Shown piece after piece: positions 41,880 through 51,247 of a stretch of DNA of 64,000 nucleotides (the stretch's first letter is position 1; every line of letters begins with the position of its first letter). The notes beneath the pieces are model-generated. The model made no database searches. It was not told the origin of the DNA and was given only the letters and a program-made list of their open reading frames with translations. A program made the position numbers and the translations under genes. Origin of the DNA: Halomonas sp. (GTDB taxonomy: Bacteria; Pseudomonadota; Gammaproteobacteria; Pseudomonadales; Halomonadaceae); the NCBI RefSeq assembly GCF_029263665.1, contig NZ_JAJUFQ010000005.1, forward strand, positions 186,001-250,000. The letters are read 5' to 3'.

Positions 41880-43504
41880 TCCCTGCCCTCCGCCAATATT
41901 TGACCATATTCATCCCGCAGTCGGTTCTTCAACACCTTGCCGGTGGCACTCATGGGCAGCGCATCGACGAAGATTGCCCGGTCGGGAACCTGCCACTTCG
42001 CCACCTTGCCCTCGTAATTGGCCAGCAGCTCCGACTCCTCGACGCAGGACCCTTCTGCACGCACGCAGACCAGTATCGGCCGCTCATCCCATCTGGGGTG
42101 CCAGGCAGCGATGGCTGCTGCATTGGCAACACCCGGGTGTGAAATAGCGATATTCTCCAGGTCTACAGTGGAGATCCATTCTCCGCCCGACTTGATGATG
42201 TCCTTGGCACGATCACGAATGACCAGATAGCCATTCTCATCAAGCGTGGCGATGTCCCCGGTATCGAACCAGCCATCCTCAGTCAGGGTGCTCTCCTCCT
42301 TGCCGTAGTAGCGTTCAACGACCCAGTGCCCCCGTACCTGGAGGTTGCCCTGACTCTCGCCATCATTGGCTAGCGTGTTGCCTTCAGCATCCACCACCCT
42401 GAGTTCGACGCCGAAGATCGGACGACCTTGGGCATGACGTATTTCACGCTGCTGTTCCAGGGGAAGCTCGCCATGCTTGTGCAGAGGCATGTTGATGGTG
42501 CCGATGGGAGTGGTCTCGGTCATGCCCCAGGCATGGATCAACTCGACCCCATAATCATCCCGGAAGGTGTTGATCATCGAAGGCGGCAATGCCGTGCCAC
42601 CGACAAAGGACCGTTCCAGATTCGGCAGTTGGGCGTCGGAGCGCTTCAATGCCGCCAACAGCCCCATCCAGATGGTCGGAACACCAAAGGCCACATTGAC
42701 CTTTTCTTCTGTCAATAGCTTGAGCAGGCTGTCGCCGTCCAGGTTTGGCCCGGGTAACACCAGGCGTGCACCGGCAATGGCAGCAATGAAGGGAATGCCC
42801 CAGGCATTGACGTGAAACATTGGCACCACAGGCAACAGCGAGTCGCGGGCCGAGATACAGGTGCCATCAGGCTGGTTGCCTCCCAGAGCATGCAAGACCA
42901 GTGAACGGTGAGAATTGAGCACGCCTTTGGGCTTACCAGTGGTACCTGAGGTGTAGCACAGTGCCGCTGGTGTGGTTTCATCGAGCTCGGGCCAAGCGTA
43001 TTGCGCATTGCCACAGGCAACCAGTTCATCGAAGAACTGCAGAGAACCCAGAGTGTTCAGCGCTTCCTCATCGCGGGGGCTCATCAACACAAAGTGTTTC
43101 ACTGTTTTCAGGTGCGGCTGAAGCTGGGGGATAAACGGCAAAAAGGTGTGGTCGAAGAACAGCACTTCATCGGCAGCATCATTGATGATGTAGATAAGAT
43201 GTTCAGGCGACAATCGTGGATTGATGGTATGGGTGACACGCCCACCTGCACCGACACCAAAATAGATTTCGAGGTGACGGCGGTTGTTCCAGGCAATGGT
43301 GCCGCAACGCGCTCCAACCGAGACGCCAAGCTGATCAAGCGCAGATGCCAGGCGACGGGCATTGGCCGAAACGTCTGCCCAGCAGGTGCGTTCGACGCCC
43401 CCTTTGGTGGCAACAGAAACGATTTCTGTACCGGCGTGATAACGCGCGGCATGATCAATCAGAGAACCCGTCGTCAGCGCTTGATACATCATTTGTCCAC
43501 GCAT
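41876..43504 (-). CDS. acyl-CoA synthetase (AMP-forming), AlkK-like
   Basis: A 542-residue AMP-forming ligase activating a medium-chain or related acid to its CoA thioester. The adenylation motifs are CYTSGTTGKPKGVLNSHRSL (A3), HAWGMTETTPIG (A5), DGWFDTGDIATLDENGYL and IIKSGGEWISTVDLEN, and the last Lys is in ATGKVLKNRL. The sequence class is the medium-chain AlkK-type (long-chain-like) group. ATG 43504 has AGGAGG 6 bases away and overlaps the GMC stop by 16 bases. Confidence 0.87.
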   Translation of the reverse strand: MRGQMMYQALTTGSLIDHAARYHAGTEIVSVATKGGVERTCWADVSANARRLASALDQLGVSVGARCGTIAWNNRRHLEIYFGVGAGGRVTHTINPRLSPEHLIYIINDAADEVLFFDHTFLPFIPQLQPHLKTVKHFVLMSPRDEEALNTLGSLQFFDELVACGNAQYAWPELDETTPAALCYTSGTTGKPKGVLNSHRSLVLHALGGNQPDGTCISARDSLLPVVPMFHVNAWGIPFIAAIAGARLVLPGPNLDGDSLLKLLTEEKVNVAFGVPTIWMGLLAALKRSDAQLPNLERSFVGGTALPPSMINTFRDDYGVELIHAWGMTETTPIGTINMPLHKHGELPLEQQREIRHAQGRPIFGVELRVVDAEGNTLANDGESQGNLQVRGHWVVERYYGKEESTLTEDGWFDTGDIATLDENGYLVIRDRAKDIIKSGGEWISTVDLENIAISHPGVANAAAIAAWHPRWDERPILVCVRAEGSCVEESELLANYEGKVAKWQVPDRAIFVDALPMSATGKVLKNRLRDEYGQILAEGRE

Positions 43505-45165
43505 GCCAGGCCCTCCTGCTCTGCTGCCTGCTGAGACGCGATCCCGTCGACACATGCCCTGCCGAGAATCATGTCTGCCGCCTTTTCAGCGATCATGATG
43601 GTGGGTGCATTGGTATTGCCGCTGACCAGCTTGGGCATGACAGAGGCATCCACGACCCTGAGCCCTTCCAGGCCCTTCACCCTCAGTTCGGTATCGACGA
43701 CCGCCAGATCATCGTGTCCCATGCGACAGGTGCCGATCGGGTGATAGATCGTGTCACCGCGCGCACGGATATTGGCCTCCCACTCGGCATCGCTCATGTT
43801 GTCGTGAATACCGAACAATTCCTTGTGCTTGTACTCGACCAGCGGCGAAGCATGCATGATCTGGCGTGTGAGCTTCGCACCCTTGATCATGACCTCCAGA
43901 TCACGGGGATCACTGAGAAAATTGGGATCAATGCCCGGTGCAGCGTGAGGGTCGCTGGATGTCAGGAACACGGAACCTCGCGACCAAGGACGCAGTTGGC
44001 AGACATGCACGGAATAGCCGTAGCCCCAGTGCAGTTTGCGTGCATGATCATCGACAATGGCGGCCACGAAGTGCAGCTGAATATCCGGTCGATCGAGAGC
44101 CGGATCCGTCTTGAGGAAAGCGCCAGCCTCACCAATGGGCGAGGCAATCATGCCATTACCATGCTTGCGCCATCGCGGTACCTGGCTCAACAGGCGCAAG
44201 CCTCCTCCTGTGCAGATACCAAACAGATCGGTGTTCTTCGTCTTGTAGGCCTGGACATAATCGAAATGATCCTGCAGGTTCTGTCCTACCCCCGGCAGTT
44301 CGTGGACCATCTCGATACCATGCGGCTGGATATCTTCCGGCCGCCCGACACCTGACAACTGCAACAGTTGTGGAGAACCAAAGGCACCGCCTGCCAGGAT
44401 GACCTCACGACGGGCCTTAGCGTGCTGTTCAGTGCCATTCTTTGTATAGCAGATGCCAGTGGCACGCTTGCCATCGAACAGTATCCGTGTGGCATGCGCC
44501 TGGGTGATCACCGTCAGATTGGGGCGCTTCCCAATGATGGGGTGCAGATAACCATGTGCTGTCGAGCAACGTTCGCCCTTGTGCTTTCCTTGGTGGAACT
44601 GGGTCACCTGAAAGTATCCGACCCCCTCATTGTCACCAGCATTGAAGTCATGGGTCTCGGGGATATGCAATGATGCAGCCGCATCAATGAAAGCCCGGGT
44701 AATCGGACGCGGCTGTTCTTGATCACTGACCTGGAGCGGACCATCCCCGCCATGGGCATGACTGGCGCCGCGCATGTTGTTTTCAGCCTTGCAAAAATAT
44801 GGCAGCACCGACTCCCAATCCCAGCCTTCGTTGCCTAGCTCGGCCCAATCGTCATAGTCAGCACGGTGGCCACGGACATACAGCATCGCGTTGATTGCCG
44901 AAGAGCCACCGAGGCAGCGACCGCGTGGCTGGTAGCCACGACGGCCGTTCATGCCTGGCTGCGGCACCGTCTTGAAGGCCCAATTGTTGAGCTTGCCCCA
45001 GCCCGGCATCATCGCCACCACCCCTACAGGCGCTCTTACCAGCAGGCTGGAGCCATTCTTTCCCGCTTCAAGCAGGCATACCCGATTGTCCGGGTCCGCA
45101 CTGAGCCGATTGGCGAGCGTAGCGCCGGCGGAGCCTCCACCGACGATGATGTAGTCGTAATCCAT
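43489..45165 (-). CDS. GMC alcohol dehydrogenase (AlkJ/choline dehydrogenase-like)
   Basis: A 558-residue FAD enzyme that probably oxidises a primary alcohol to the aldehyde and delivers electrons to the quinone pool. The FAD motif YIIVGGGSAGATLANRLS is at the N-terminus, PRGRCLGGSSAINAMLYVRG is GMC signature 1, GAFGSPQLLQLSGVG is signature 2, and the catalytic His is in YHPIGTCRMG. The order of genes GMC, synthetase, ALDH resembles alkJ-alkK-alkH, but no alkane hydroxylase is present. RBS AGAGGTGA precedes ATG 45165. Confidence 0.87.
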   Translation of the reverse strand: MDYDYIIVGGGSAGATLANRLSADPDNRVCLLEAGKNGSSLLVRAPVGVVAMMPGWGKLNNWAFKTVPQPGMNGRRGYQPRGRCLGGSSAINAMLYVRGHRADYDDWAELGNEGWDWESVLPYFCKAENNMRGASHAHGGDGPLQVSDQEQPRPITRAFIDAAASLHIPETHDFNAGDNEGVGYFQVTQFHQGKHKGERCSTAHGYLHPIIGKRPNLTVITQAHATRILFDGKRATGICYTKNGTEQHAKARREVILAGGAFGSPQLLQLSGVGRPEDIQPHGIEMVHELPGVGQNLQDHFDYVQAYKTKNTDLFGICTGGGLRLLSQVPRWRKHGNGMIASPIGEAGAFLKTDPALDRPDIQLHFVAAIVDDHARKLHWGYGYSVHVCQLRPWSRGSVFLTSSDPHAAPGIDPNFLSDPRDLEVMIKGAKLTRQIMHASPLVEYKHKELFGIHDNMSDAEWEANIRARGDTIYHPIGTCRMGHDDLAVVDTELRVKGLEGLRVVDASVMPKLVSGNTNAPTIMIAEKAADMILGRACVDGIASQQAAEQEGLACVDK

Positions 45166-45236
45166 GATCACCTCTAGGTTGTGCTTGTTGTTTTTCTGGC
45201 ATGTCTGTCTGAGCCATACTGAACTCTAGAAAAAAT

Positions 45237-45267
45237 TCGTACACTTGACCAATAAATATGTACAAAC
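45237..45267. promoter_or_regulatory. inverted repeat in divergent promoter region, candidate operator
   Basis: TTCGTACA (45237-45244) and TGTACAAA (45260-45267) are inverted copies matching at 7 of 8 positions with a 15-base spacer. They flank a promoter-like TTGACC (45246-45251). The site lies between the divergent GMC operon and the acyl-CoA dehydrogenase gene and may serve one of the nearby TetR regulators. Confidence 0.45.
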
Positions 45268-45386
45268 TTTAGTCCAAGTGGAATTCACAGGCATTTGTGC
45301 AACGCTTCCAGACATGACCAGTGCAATGAACACAAGCATCAATAACGACAATATCGACACCAATGCATCAGCACAGGGGAGGCCCC

Positions 45387-47003
45387 ATGACGGACTCAAT
45401 ACCACGCTCAACCCTCACCACCCATGAGGTAGTCAACCAGCCGCCGGTGCGCGGCGACGTTGACCTCTGGTCGACCGACATTGCCCTGCGCGAAGCAGTG
45501 GAACGTGAAGGTGGACAACCTTCCTCCATCACCGACTATGCTCGGCAAATGGGGGGACGCGAAATGCGCGAAGCGGGGATGGAGGCCAATCGCCATTCAC
45601 CAGAGCTGGTCCTATTTGACCAAGGTGGGAGACGCCTGGATGAAGTGCACTATCACCCAGCCTGGCATCGAATGATGGAAACCTCTCAGGCCGCCGGCTA
45701 CGCCAGCGTTGCATGGCAAGGCAATCCCGGAGGCCATGTCACCCACGCCGCCATGGTTTATCTCGCCAGCCAGACCGAGCCGGGCCACTGCTGCCCTCTG
45801 ACCATGACCTATGCTGCCGTTCCGGCTCTGGCTGCTAATCCCGCTCTGTCCGAGATCTGGCGGCCCCGCCTGACAGCCAACCATTACGATCCATCCCTCC
45901 GTCCTATCGAGCAGAAAACCTCCGCCACCCTGGGCATGGCAATGACCGAAAAACAGGGTGGCTCGGACCTGCGCAGCAACACCACCCGCGCCGAGGCGGA
46001 AGGTGACGCCTATCGCCTGTTCGGTCATAAGTGGTTCTGCTCCGCCCCCATGTCGGATGGCTTCCTGACCCTCGCCCAGGCTCCCGGTGGGCTGACCTGC
46101 TTTCTGGTGCCTCGCTGGCTCGAAGGCGAACGCAATGCCATCCATATCCAGCGCCTCAAGGACAAGCTGGGCAACCGCTCCAACGCCTCATCGGAGATTG
46201 AATATCATGGCGCTCTGGCCTGGCGGCTGGGTGACGAAGGCGCAGGCATACGAACCATTATCGAGATGGTGCACCACACCCGTCTGGATACCGCACTTGC
46301 CCCTGCCGGCCTGATGCGCGGTGCGCTGAGCGCCGCACATCACTGGGTCTCGCATCGCAGCGCCTTCAAGCGTGACCTGGTGGACCAACCGTTGATGCGC
46401 TCTGTGCTGGGCGATCTGGCTCTGGATGTCGAGGGCGCTCTCGCCCTGGGCCTGCGTGTGGCACGCTCCTTCGACGGCACTCGCGACGAGGATCGCGCCT
46501 TTACCCGCATCGGTGTGGCACTGGCCAAGTTCCTTGGCAACAAGCGCTGCCCGATTGTCACTTATGAAGCCCTGGAAATGCTCGGAGGCATGGGCTATGT
46601 CGAGGAGACCGGCATGCCCCTCTATTACCGCGAGGCACCGCTGAACGGGATCTGGGAGGGTTCCGGCAACGTCATCTGCCTGGACATCCTGCGCACTCTG
46701 GCCAAGGAGCCGCTGGCTGCGGAAGTGCTCCGCCAGGAACTGCTGGCCGCCCAGGGTAATGACCGTCGCTACGATGCAGCACTGCGCGCCCACCTCGAGC
46801 GCTGGCCGGGGCTACCCGGGGAAAGCGAGGCCCGCTGGTTTGCAGAACGCACTGCATTGCTGCTCACCGCATCAGTACTGATACAGGCAGGTGTTTCAGC
46901 CGTTGCCGATGCCTTCATCACTACTCGCATTGCCAACGAACGTGGCCACGTGATTGGAGCACTCGGTGGCGAAATATCGCCGCAACTGCTGGACCGAATC
47001 TAA
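45387..47003 (+). CDS. acyl-CoA dehydrogenase, AidB-like group
   Basis: A 538-residue flavin dehydrogenase. Its length and the start THEVVNQPPVRGDVDLW match AidB-type members (DNA alkylation response protein relatives) rather than the usual 380-residue family. Core motifs are LGMAMTEKQGGSDLRSNTTRA, abbreviated here as MTEKQGGSDLRSNTT, then FGHKWFCSAPMSD, and EALEMLGGMGYVEETG with NGIWEGSGNVICLDILR. It likely oxidises a branched or unusual acyl-CoA and complements the divergent acyl-CoA-forming operon. GGGGAGG precedes ATG 45387. Confidence 0.85.
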   Translation: MTDSIPRSTLTTHEVVNQPPVRGDVDLWSTDIALREAVEREGGQPSSITDYARQMGGREMREAGMEANRHSPELVLFDQGGRRLDEVHYHPAWHRMMETSQAAGYASVAWQGNPGGHVTHAAMVYLASQTEPGHCCPLTMTYAAVPALAANPALSEIWRPRLTANHYDPSLRPIEQKTSATLGMAMTEKQGGSDLRSNTTRAEAEGDAYRLFGHKWFCSAPMSDGFLTLAQAPGGLTCFLVPRWLEGERNAIHIQRLKDKLGNRSNASSEIEYHGALAWRLGDEGAGIRTIIEMVHHTRLDTALAPAGLMRGALSAAHHWVSHRSAFKRDLVDQPLMRSVLGDLALDVEGALALGLRVARSFDGTRDEDRAFTRIGVALAKFLGNKRCPIVTYEALEMLGGMGYVEETGMPLYYREAPLNGIWEGSGNVICLDILRTLAKEPLAAEVLRQELLAAQGNDRRYDAALRAHLERWPGLPGESEARWFAERTALLLTASVLIQAGVSAVADAFITTRIANERGHVIGALGGEISPQLLDRI

Positions 47004-47089
47004 AAACAGGATATGGGGCAAGAAGGATGCAGCATGTCTTGCTGCACCCTCGCCACTTTCAGCCTTGTGCTTGGATCAACCTCGCGTGA

Positions 47090-47830
47090 TCATGCGTTCG
47101 ATCCACCATCAATGGTCAATTCCGCCCCCGTTACCGAACGCCCTTCCGGCCCTGCCAGCCAGCGCACGAGCCCGGCAACATCACTTGCCTCGTTGTAGCG
47201 GGGAATGGCCATTGCTCCGCGCTGCATGTCGGAATGCTCACCACCGGCAGGATTCATGTCCGTGTCGGTCGAGCCAGGATGGACCACATTGACGGTGATC
47301 CCCCTGGATCCGAAGTCTCTTGCCGCTCCCTTGGTCAACCCCACCAGGCCCGATTTGGTCATGGCATACAGGCTGATGCCCGGCCATGGTACGCGCGACG
47401 CCAGATTACTGCCGATATTGATGATGCGTCCGCCTTCGCGTAGATGCTTGCCCGCCACCTGCATGGTGATGAAAGGGGCCCGCAAATTGATCGCCAGGGA
47501 ATCCTCCAGCTCATCGAGACTGAATTCCATGAGATCCCCGACGACAAATACACCAGCGTTGTTGACCAGAATATCCAGGCCTGAGTAGCTCTCGACAACG
47601 CGTTCCACCGCTCTTTCAATCGCTTGCTGATGACGGCCGTCCGCTTGAATGGCAATGGCATTACCGCCTGAGGCTTCGATGTCCGATACTACCCGGAGCG
47701 CATCGTCCTCTCGACTGGCATATGTGATGGCCACCGCTGCGCCATCTGCCGCCAGGCGTTTGGCAATCTCAGCCCCGATACCGCGGCTGCCACCCGTCAC
47801 CAATGCCACTTTTCCGTTCAGATCGCTCAT
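47090..47830 (-). CDS. SDR-family oxidoreductase (FabG-like)
   Basis: A 246-residue short-chain dehydrogenase. The cofactor loop is TGGSRGIGAEIAKRLAADGA, NNAG is present in ILVNNAGVFVVGD, and the catalytic Ser-Tyr-Lys is seen as NIGSNLASRVPWPGISLYAM leading to TKSGLVG. It resembles 3-oxoacyl-ACP reductases, but many such enzymes have other substrates. It is divergent from a TetR regulator with strong palindromes between them, so this pair is likely a self-contained regulated unit, possibly reducing quinones or ketones. Confidence 0.87.
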   Translation of the reverse strand: MSDLNGKVALVTGGSRGIGAEIAKRLAADGAAVAITYASREDDALRVVSDIEASGGNAIAIQADGRHQQAIERAVERVVESYSGLDILVNNAGVFVVGDLMEFSLDELEDSLAINLRAPFITMQVAGKHLREGGRIINIGSNLASRVPWPGISLYAMTKSGLVGLTKGAARDFGSRGITVNVVHPGSTDTDMNPAGGEHSDMQRGAMAIPRYNEASDVAGLVRWLAGPEGRSVTGAELTIDGGSNA

Positions 47831-47871
47831 GATTGTGCTCCTGTTCCAGCCAGTAAATCCCGCCAGATGAT

Positions 47872-47893
47872 TTATGTATTGATCAATACATAA
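47872..47893. promoter_or_regulatory. perfect 22-bp palindrome, TetR operator
   Basis: TTATGTATT and AATACATAA flank the self-complementary GATC centre, giving a perfect 22-bp palindrome. It lies in the SDR promoter region between the divergent SDR and tetR genes. Confidence 0.75.
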
Positions 47894-47931
47894 TTAACAC
47901 TGACTGGACGTCGGCTACACTGTCAAGGTAA

Positions 47932-47953
47932 TTTTGTATCAATCGGTATATAA
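47932..47953. promoter_or_regulatory. second, imperfect TetR operator
   Basis: TTTTGTATC and GGTATATAA around AATC repeat the 9-4-9 layout of the perfect palindrome, matching it at about 7/9 and 6/9 positions. The centre is exactly 60 bp from the first site, and this copy abuts the tetR ribosome-binding region. Confidence 0.6.
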
Positions 47954-47965
47954 ATGAGGTGAGCC

Positions 47966-48595
47966 ATGGCGTCACGTGGACGACCACGTACTTTTGATCG
48001 ACAAAAGGCCCTGCAACAGGCGATGGAAGTCTTCTGGGAAAGGGGGTTCGACAATGCCTCGATGAGCGAGCTGACCCGAGCCATGGCCATCAACTCACCA
48101 AGCCTCTATGCCGCTTTCGGCAGCAAGGAAGCCTTGTTTCGCGAAGCGGTACAGCTGTACATGAGCGAAGGAGGTGGCGGTATCTGGGGACCACTGGACA
48201 GCATTGACTGCGCACGCGATGCCGTCGGCCACGTACTTCACGCCACGGCACTTACCTTCAGTCAGCACTCCCCTTCCAGGGGCTGCCTGATTGTCCTGGC
48301 CAGCCCGCAGTCACAGGGGGGAACCCCGGAGATCGGAGAGGAGCTGGAGCAACATCGCAATCATAATCGCTGTGCCATCGAGCAGCGCCTGCAGCGTGCC
48401 ATCAAGGAAGGCGAGCTGCCAGCATCCACTGATTGCCGAGCTGTTGCCAATTACTACGCCACCGTACAGCACGGCATGTCGATCCTGGCCCGCGATGGCG
48501 CAACACGACAGGAATTGCTGGATGTCGCGAACTGCGCCATGGCGGCATGGGAGCCATTGATTGGCGGGCCTGGAGCCTCCCACGACACGGAATAA
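47966..48595 (+). CDS. TetR-family transcriptional regulator
   Basis: A 209-residue repressor starting SRGRPRTFDRQKALQQAMEV with the helix-turn-helix FDNASMSELTRAMAINSPSL and YAAFGSKEALFREAV. This is the AcrR/YxaF-like group whose C-terminal domain has SRGCLIVLASPQ, with a cysteine often seen in regulators that respond to electrophiles or quinones. It very likely represses the divergent SDR gene and itself through the two palindromes between them. Confidence 0.88.
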   Translation: MASRGRPRTFDRQKALQQAMEVFWERGFDNASMSELTRAMAINSPSLYAAFGSKEALFREAVQLYMSEGGGGIWGPLDSIDCARDAVGHVLHATALTFSQHSPSRGCLIVLASPQSQGGTPEIGEELEQHRNHNRCAIEQRLQRAIKEGELPASTDCRAVANYYATVQHGMSILARDGATRQELLDVANCAMAAWEPLIGGPGASHDTE

Positions 48596-48600
48596 GGTAC

Positions 48601-50298
48601 CTACACAGAGGGCGATCCCATTTCCTGAGGCACAGGCTGCTGGCGATCTTCCGCCGCGACACCAGGCCTGGCAGCGCTACTGGGCAGGCTGATCAACTCG
48701 GCGCACCGACTACCTAACATCATCGCTGGTGCAGCGGTATTCCCAGCGTTGATATTGGGTACTGCGGACATGTCGCAGACTCTCAGCCCCTTGATGCCGC
48801 GCACTCTCATATGACTGTCGAGCACGGCCATGGGATCATCATCTGCCCCCATTCGCGCCGTGGAAGCAGGATGATAATTGGTCTTGACGTGACGTCGGCA
48901 ATGAGCGCGCAGCTCCTCGTCCGTTGGGTTGATGGCGGATCGGGGCAGAACCACTTCTCGTATGCGCTCCTTCAATGGTCCCTGTTGGAAGGCCTCGAGG
49001 AAGAAGCGCTGTCCGGCGACCATATCGTCCATATCCGCCTGGTCCTGCAACAGGTTCGGGGACACCAGCGGCATATCGGCTGGATCACTTGAGCGTAACC
49101 GCACACAGCCACGTGAGCGAGGCTTGACCACCACCGTGGTAATCGTCATGCCATGGCCATCCGCTAACGAATCTCGAGCATCGCGATCCAGGTATACAAT
49201 AGGCACGCAGAAGGCCTGTATGCTGGGTGGCGCCTCCGGGTCAAGCGGATTGACGAAAGCTCCCGCTTCTACCCCTGCTGAGGTTACCGGCCCGCTGCCG
49301 AACAACTTGAACTGCAGGCCATTACGCAGCATGCGCCAGCCATCGCCCTGGCGATAATAGCCACAGGGCTGTTTGGCATAAGCAGTAATCGGCACCTCAG
49401 GATGGTCGATCAGGTTCTGCCCGACTCCCGGCAAATCCACCTGCACCTCGATACCATGTTCCTGCAGATGATCCGCCGGGCCGATACCCGACAGCATCAG
49501 CAGCTTGGGCGTTACCAGCGCACCTGCAGCCAGAATGACCTCTCCTCGCGCTCGAGCCATCTGTTCCTTGCCCGCCTTGTCGCGGTAGATCACCCCCACG
49601 GCACAGCCATTTTCGATCACTACCCGCTGGACTTCACAATGCAGTTGTACCTCAAGGCGAGGATCATGCATCAGCGGGCTGATGAAAGCGTATGCCGAGG
49701 AGCTGCGGCGGCCGGCACGATTCATGAATTGATAGAATCCGACACCGCGCTGGGAATCGCCATTGAAATCGTGGTTATAGGGCTCACCCAACTGCTGCAC
49801 AGCTTGCACGAACCAACGCGATACCGGATCGATGTGGCCAGGGTCCGATACCAGCAGCGGCCCGCCCTGCCCATGATATGTATTGGACAATCGGTTGTTG
49901 TCTTCCATGCCCCGGAAGTGCGGTAGTACGTCTCCCCAGCCCCAGCCGACATGATCGTCATTGCCGCTCAGTTCACGCTCCCAGTCATCATAGTCATCTG
50001 GCCTGCCGCGCATGTACACCTGAGCGTTGACCGATGAGCCACCGCCAAGCACATTGCCCTGGGGAATATCCTGCACACGGCCATCGAGATGTGGCTGTGG
50101 CAGGGTCTGGTGATAGCGCATGAACTTCGAGCCGTTGATCATCTTGAAGATGCCCGGAGGCATATCCAGCAACGGATGACGGTGGGAATGTCCGGCCTCG
50201 AGCAGCAATACCCGAGCGCCCTGCTCGGAGACAAGGCGGGCCGCTGCCACACAACCGGCAGCACCGCCGCCGACAACGATGTGATCGAACTCCTTCAT
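48601..50298 (-). CDS. GMC oxidoreductase (choline dehydrogenase-like)
   Basis: A 565-residue FAD enzyme. The N-terminal HIVVGGGAAGCVAAARLVSE binds FAD, QGNVLGGGSSVNAQVYMRG is GMC signature 1, GALVTPKLLMLSGIG is signature 2, and NYHPASTARMG holds the catalytic His. The start at 50298 follows GAAATC weakly, and the upstream open frame to 50514 lies in the gntR end and is not coding. It follows the FCD regulator by 16 bp on the same strand. Given the divergent sugar operon, it may oxidise a sugar or polyol rather than choline, which is inference. Confidence 0.85.
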   Translation of the reverse strand: MKEFDHIVVGGGAAGCVAAARLVSEQGARVLLLEAGHSHRHPLLDMPPGIFKMINGSKFMRYHQTLPQPHLDGRVQDIPQGNVLGGGSSVNAQVYMRGRPDDYDDWERELSGNDDHVGWGWGDVLPHFRGMEDNNRLSNTYHGQGGPLLVSDPGHIDPVSRWFVQAVQQLGEPYNHDFNGDSQRGVGFYQFMNRAGRRSSSAYAFISPLMHDPRLEVQLHCEVQRVVIENGCAVGVIYRDKAGKEQMARARGEVILAAGALVTPKLLMLSGIGPADHLQEHGIEVQVDLPGVGQNLIDHPEVPITAYAKQPCGYYRQGDGWRMLRNGLQFKLFGSGPVTSAGVEAGAFVNPLDPEAPPSIQAFCVPIVYLDRDARDSLADGHGMTITTVVVKPRSRGCVRLRSSDPADMPLVSPNLLQDQADMDDMVAGQRFFLEAFQQGPLKERIREVVLPRSAINPTDEELRAHCRRHVKTNYHPASTARMGADDDPMAVLDSHMRVRGIKGLRVCDMSAVPNINAGNTAAPAMMLGSRCAELISLPSSAARPGVAAEDRQQPVPQEMGSPSV

Positions 50299-50314
50299 GA
50301 AGATTTCCTCGGGC

Positions 50315-51016
50315 TCATGGTGTTTCCTCGGCAAAGAACGTTGAACTGACGAATTGCCAGGAACTGTCCAGGTGCGAGATAAGCGCCTTCTCGGCCAGAT
50401 CCGGGTCACGGCTGAGAATCGCCTCGAAGATCGCCTGGTGGGCAAGAAAGTTGGTGCGGTTGCGTTCCGGGCTGCGTGGCATCTGTGACCATTGAGGCGC
50501 CAGCCATTCGACAAAGGCTTGATGAATCGCCGGGAATGCTGAATTGCCGGAAATCACGTACAGCTGGCGGTGAAAGGCGACATCGGTGGCATAGAACCGA
50601 GCCGAATCGTCGATGGCCTGTTCATTGTCATCCAGAGCCTGACGCAGACGCTGGATATCCTCACGTTGGGCGCCCACTGCGGCATCCCGTACCAGCATGC
50701 GTTCACACAGCACACGTACCTGATAGAGGTCATGGACGTTCTGTGAACTGGCCAGCAGGTGTTTGATGACTCCCCCGGCTGCATGCATGGCGGTACTGGC
50801 GTCGGGGCGGCAGACGATCGGACGGAAACGGGGGCGGCTACGCAGAAAGCCCTTTGCGGTCAGCGCCGTGATCACCTCACGAATGACCGTGCGGCTTGCT
50901 CCGTATGCCTCCATCAGGCTGCGCTCGGCCGGCAGCGGTTTACCTTCGACCAGATCTCCATTGACGATGCGAATCTCGATATCGTCACAGATATGTTCAG
51001 CGGTTCTTGTATCCAT
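50315..51016 (-). CDS. GntR-family (FCD) transcriptional regulator of sugar-acid operon
   Basis: A 233-residue regulator. The winged helix has GKPLPAERSLMEAYGASRTV and IREVITALTAKGFL. The FCD domain has DVAFHRQLYVISGNSAFPAI and a late FLAHQAIFEAILSRD with the metal-type His. It is divergent from the aldehyde dehydrogenase/ABC operon with two FadR-like half-palindromes in between, so it is the likely local regulator of both directions. GAGGGGC precedes ATG 51016. Confidence 0.87.
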   Translation of the reverse strand: MDTRTAEHICDDIEIRIVNGDLVEGKPLPAERSLMEAYGASRTVIREVITALTAKGFLRSRPRFRPIVCRPDASTAMHAAGGVIKHLLASSQNVHDLYQVRVLCERMLVRDAAVGAQREDIQRLRQALDDNEQAIDDSARFYATDVAFHRQLYVISGNSAFPAIHQAFVEWLAPQWSQMPRSPERNRTNFLAHQAIFEAILSRDPDLAEKALISHLDSSWQFVSSTFFAEETP

Positions 51017-51103
51017 GCCCCTCACTCCCCGGAAGAGACGGGTCTTCCCCAGCGGCCTCGGTCATGACCCCTGATGCCCTTCTTGATGATGTCGAATCTA
51101 GTT

Positions 51104-51114
51104 TGGTCGTACAA
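51104..51114. promoter_or_regulatory. candidate FCD-GntR operator 1
   Basis: TGGTCGTACAA has the TGGT-N3-ACNA arrangement typical of FadR-subfamily sites. It lies about 90 bp upstream of the gntR start. Confidence 0.4.
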
Positions 51115-51247
51115 AAATATCAATAAATACGATCTTAAACAAAAGTATATATCACGTTATATTTTGTTTTTTATGGGTTTTTTAGCCAAATAGCTCATAT
51201 CACTCTAATAACTGTTGACTGACCCCTGCCACTCTTCCTAACAATTA

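Noticed and set aside
43489..45165. GMC enzyme as choline dehydrogenase BetA
   Set aside because: No betB or betI-type neighbours with choline transport were seen. The linked acyl-CoA synthetase and ALDH point to alcohol oxidation instead.
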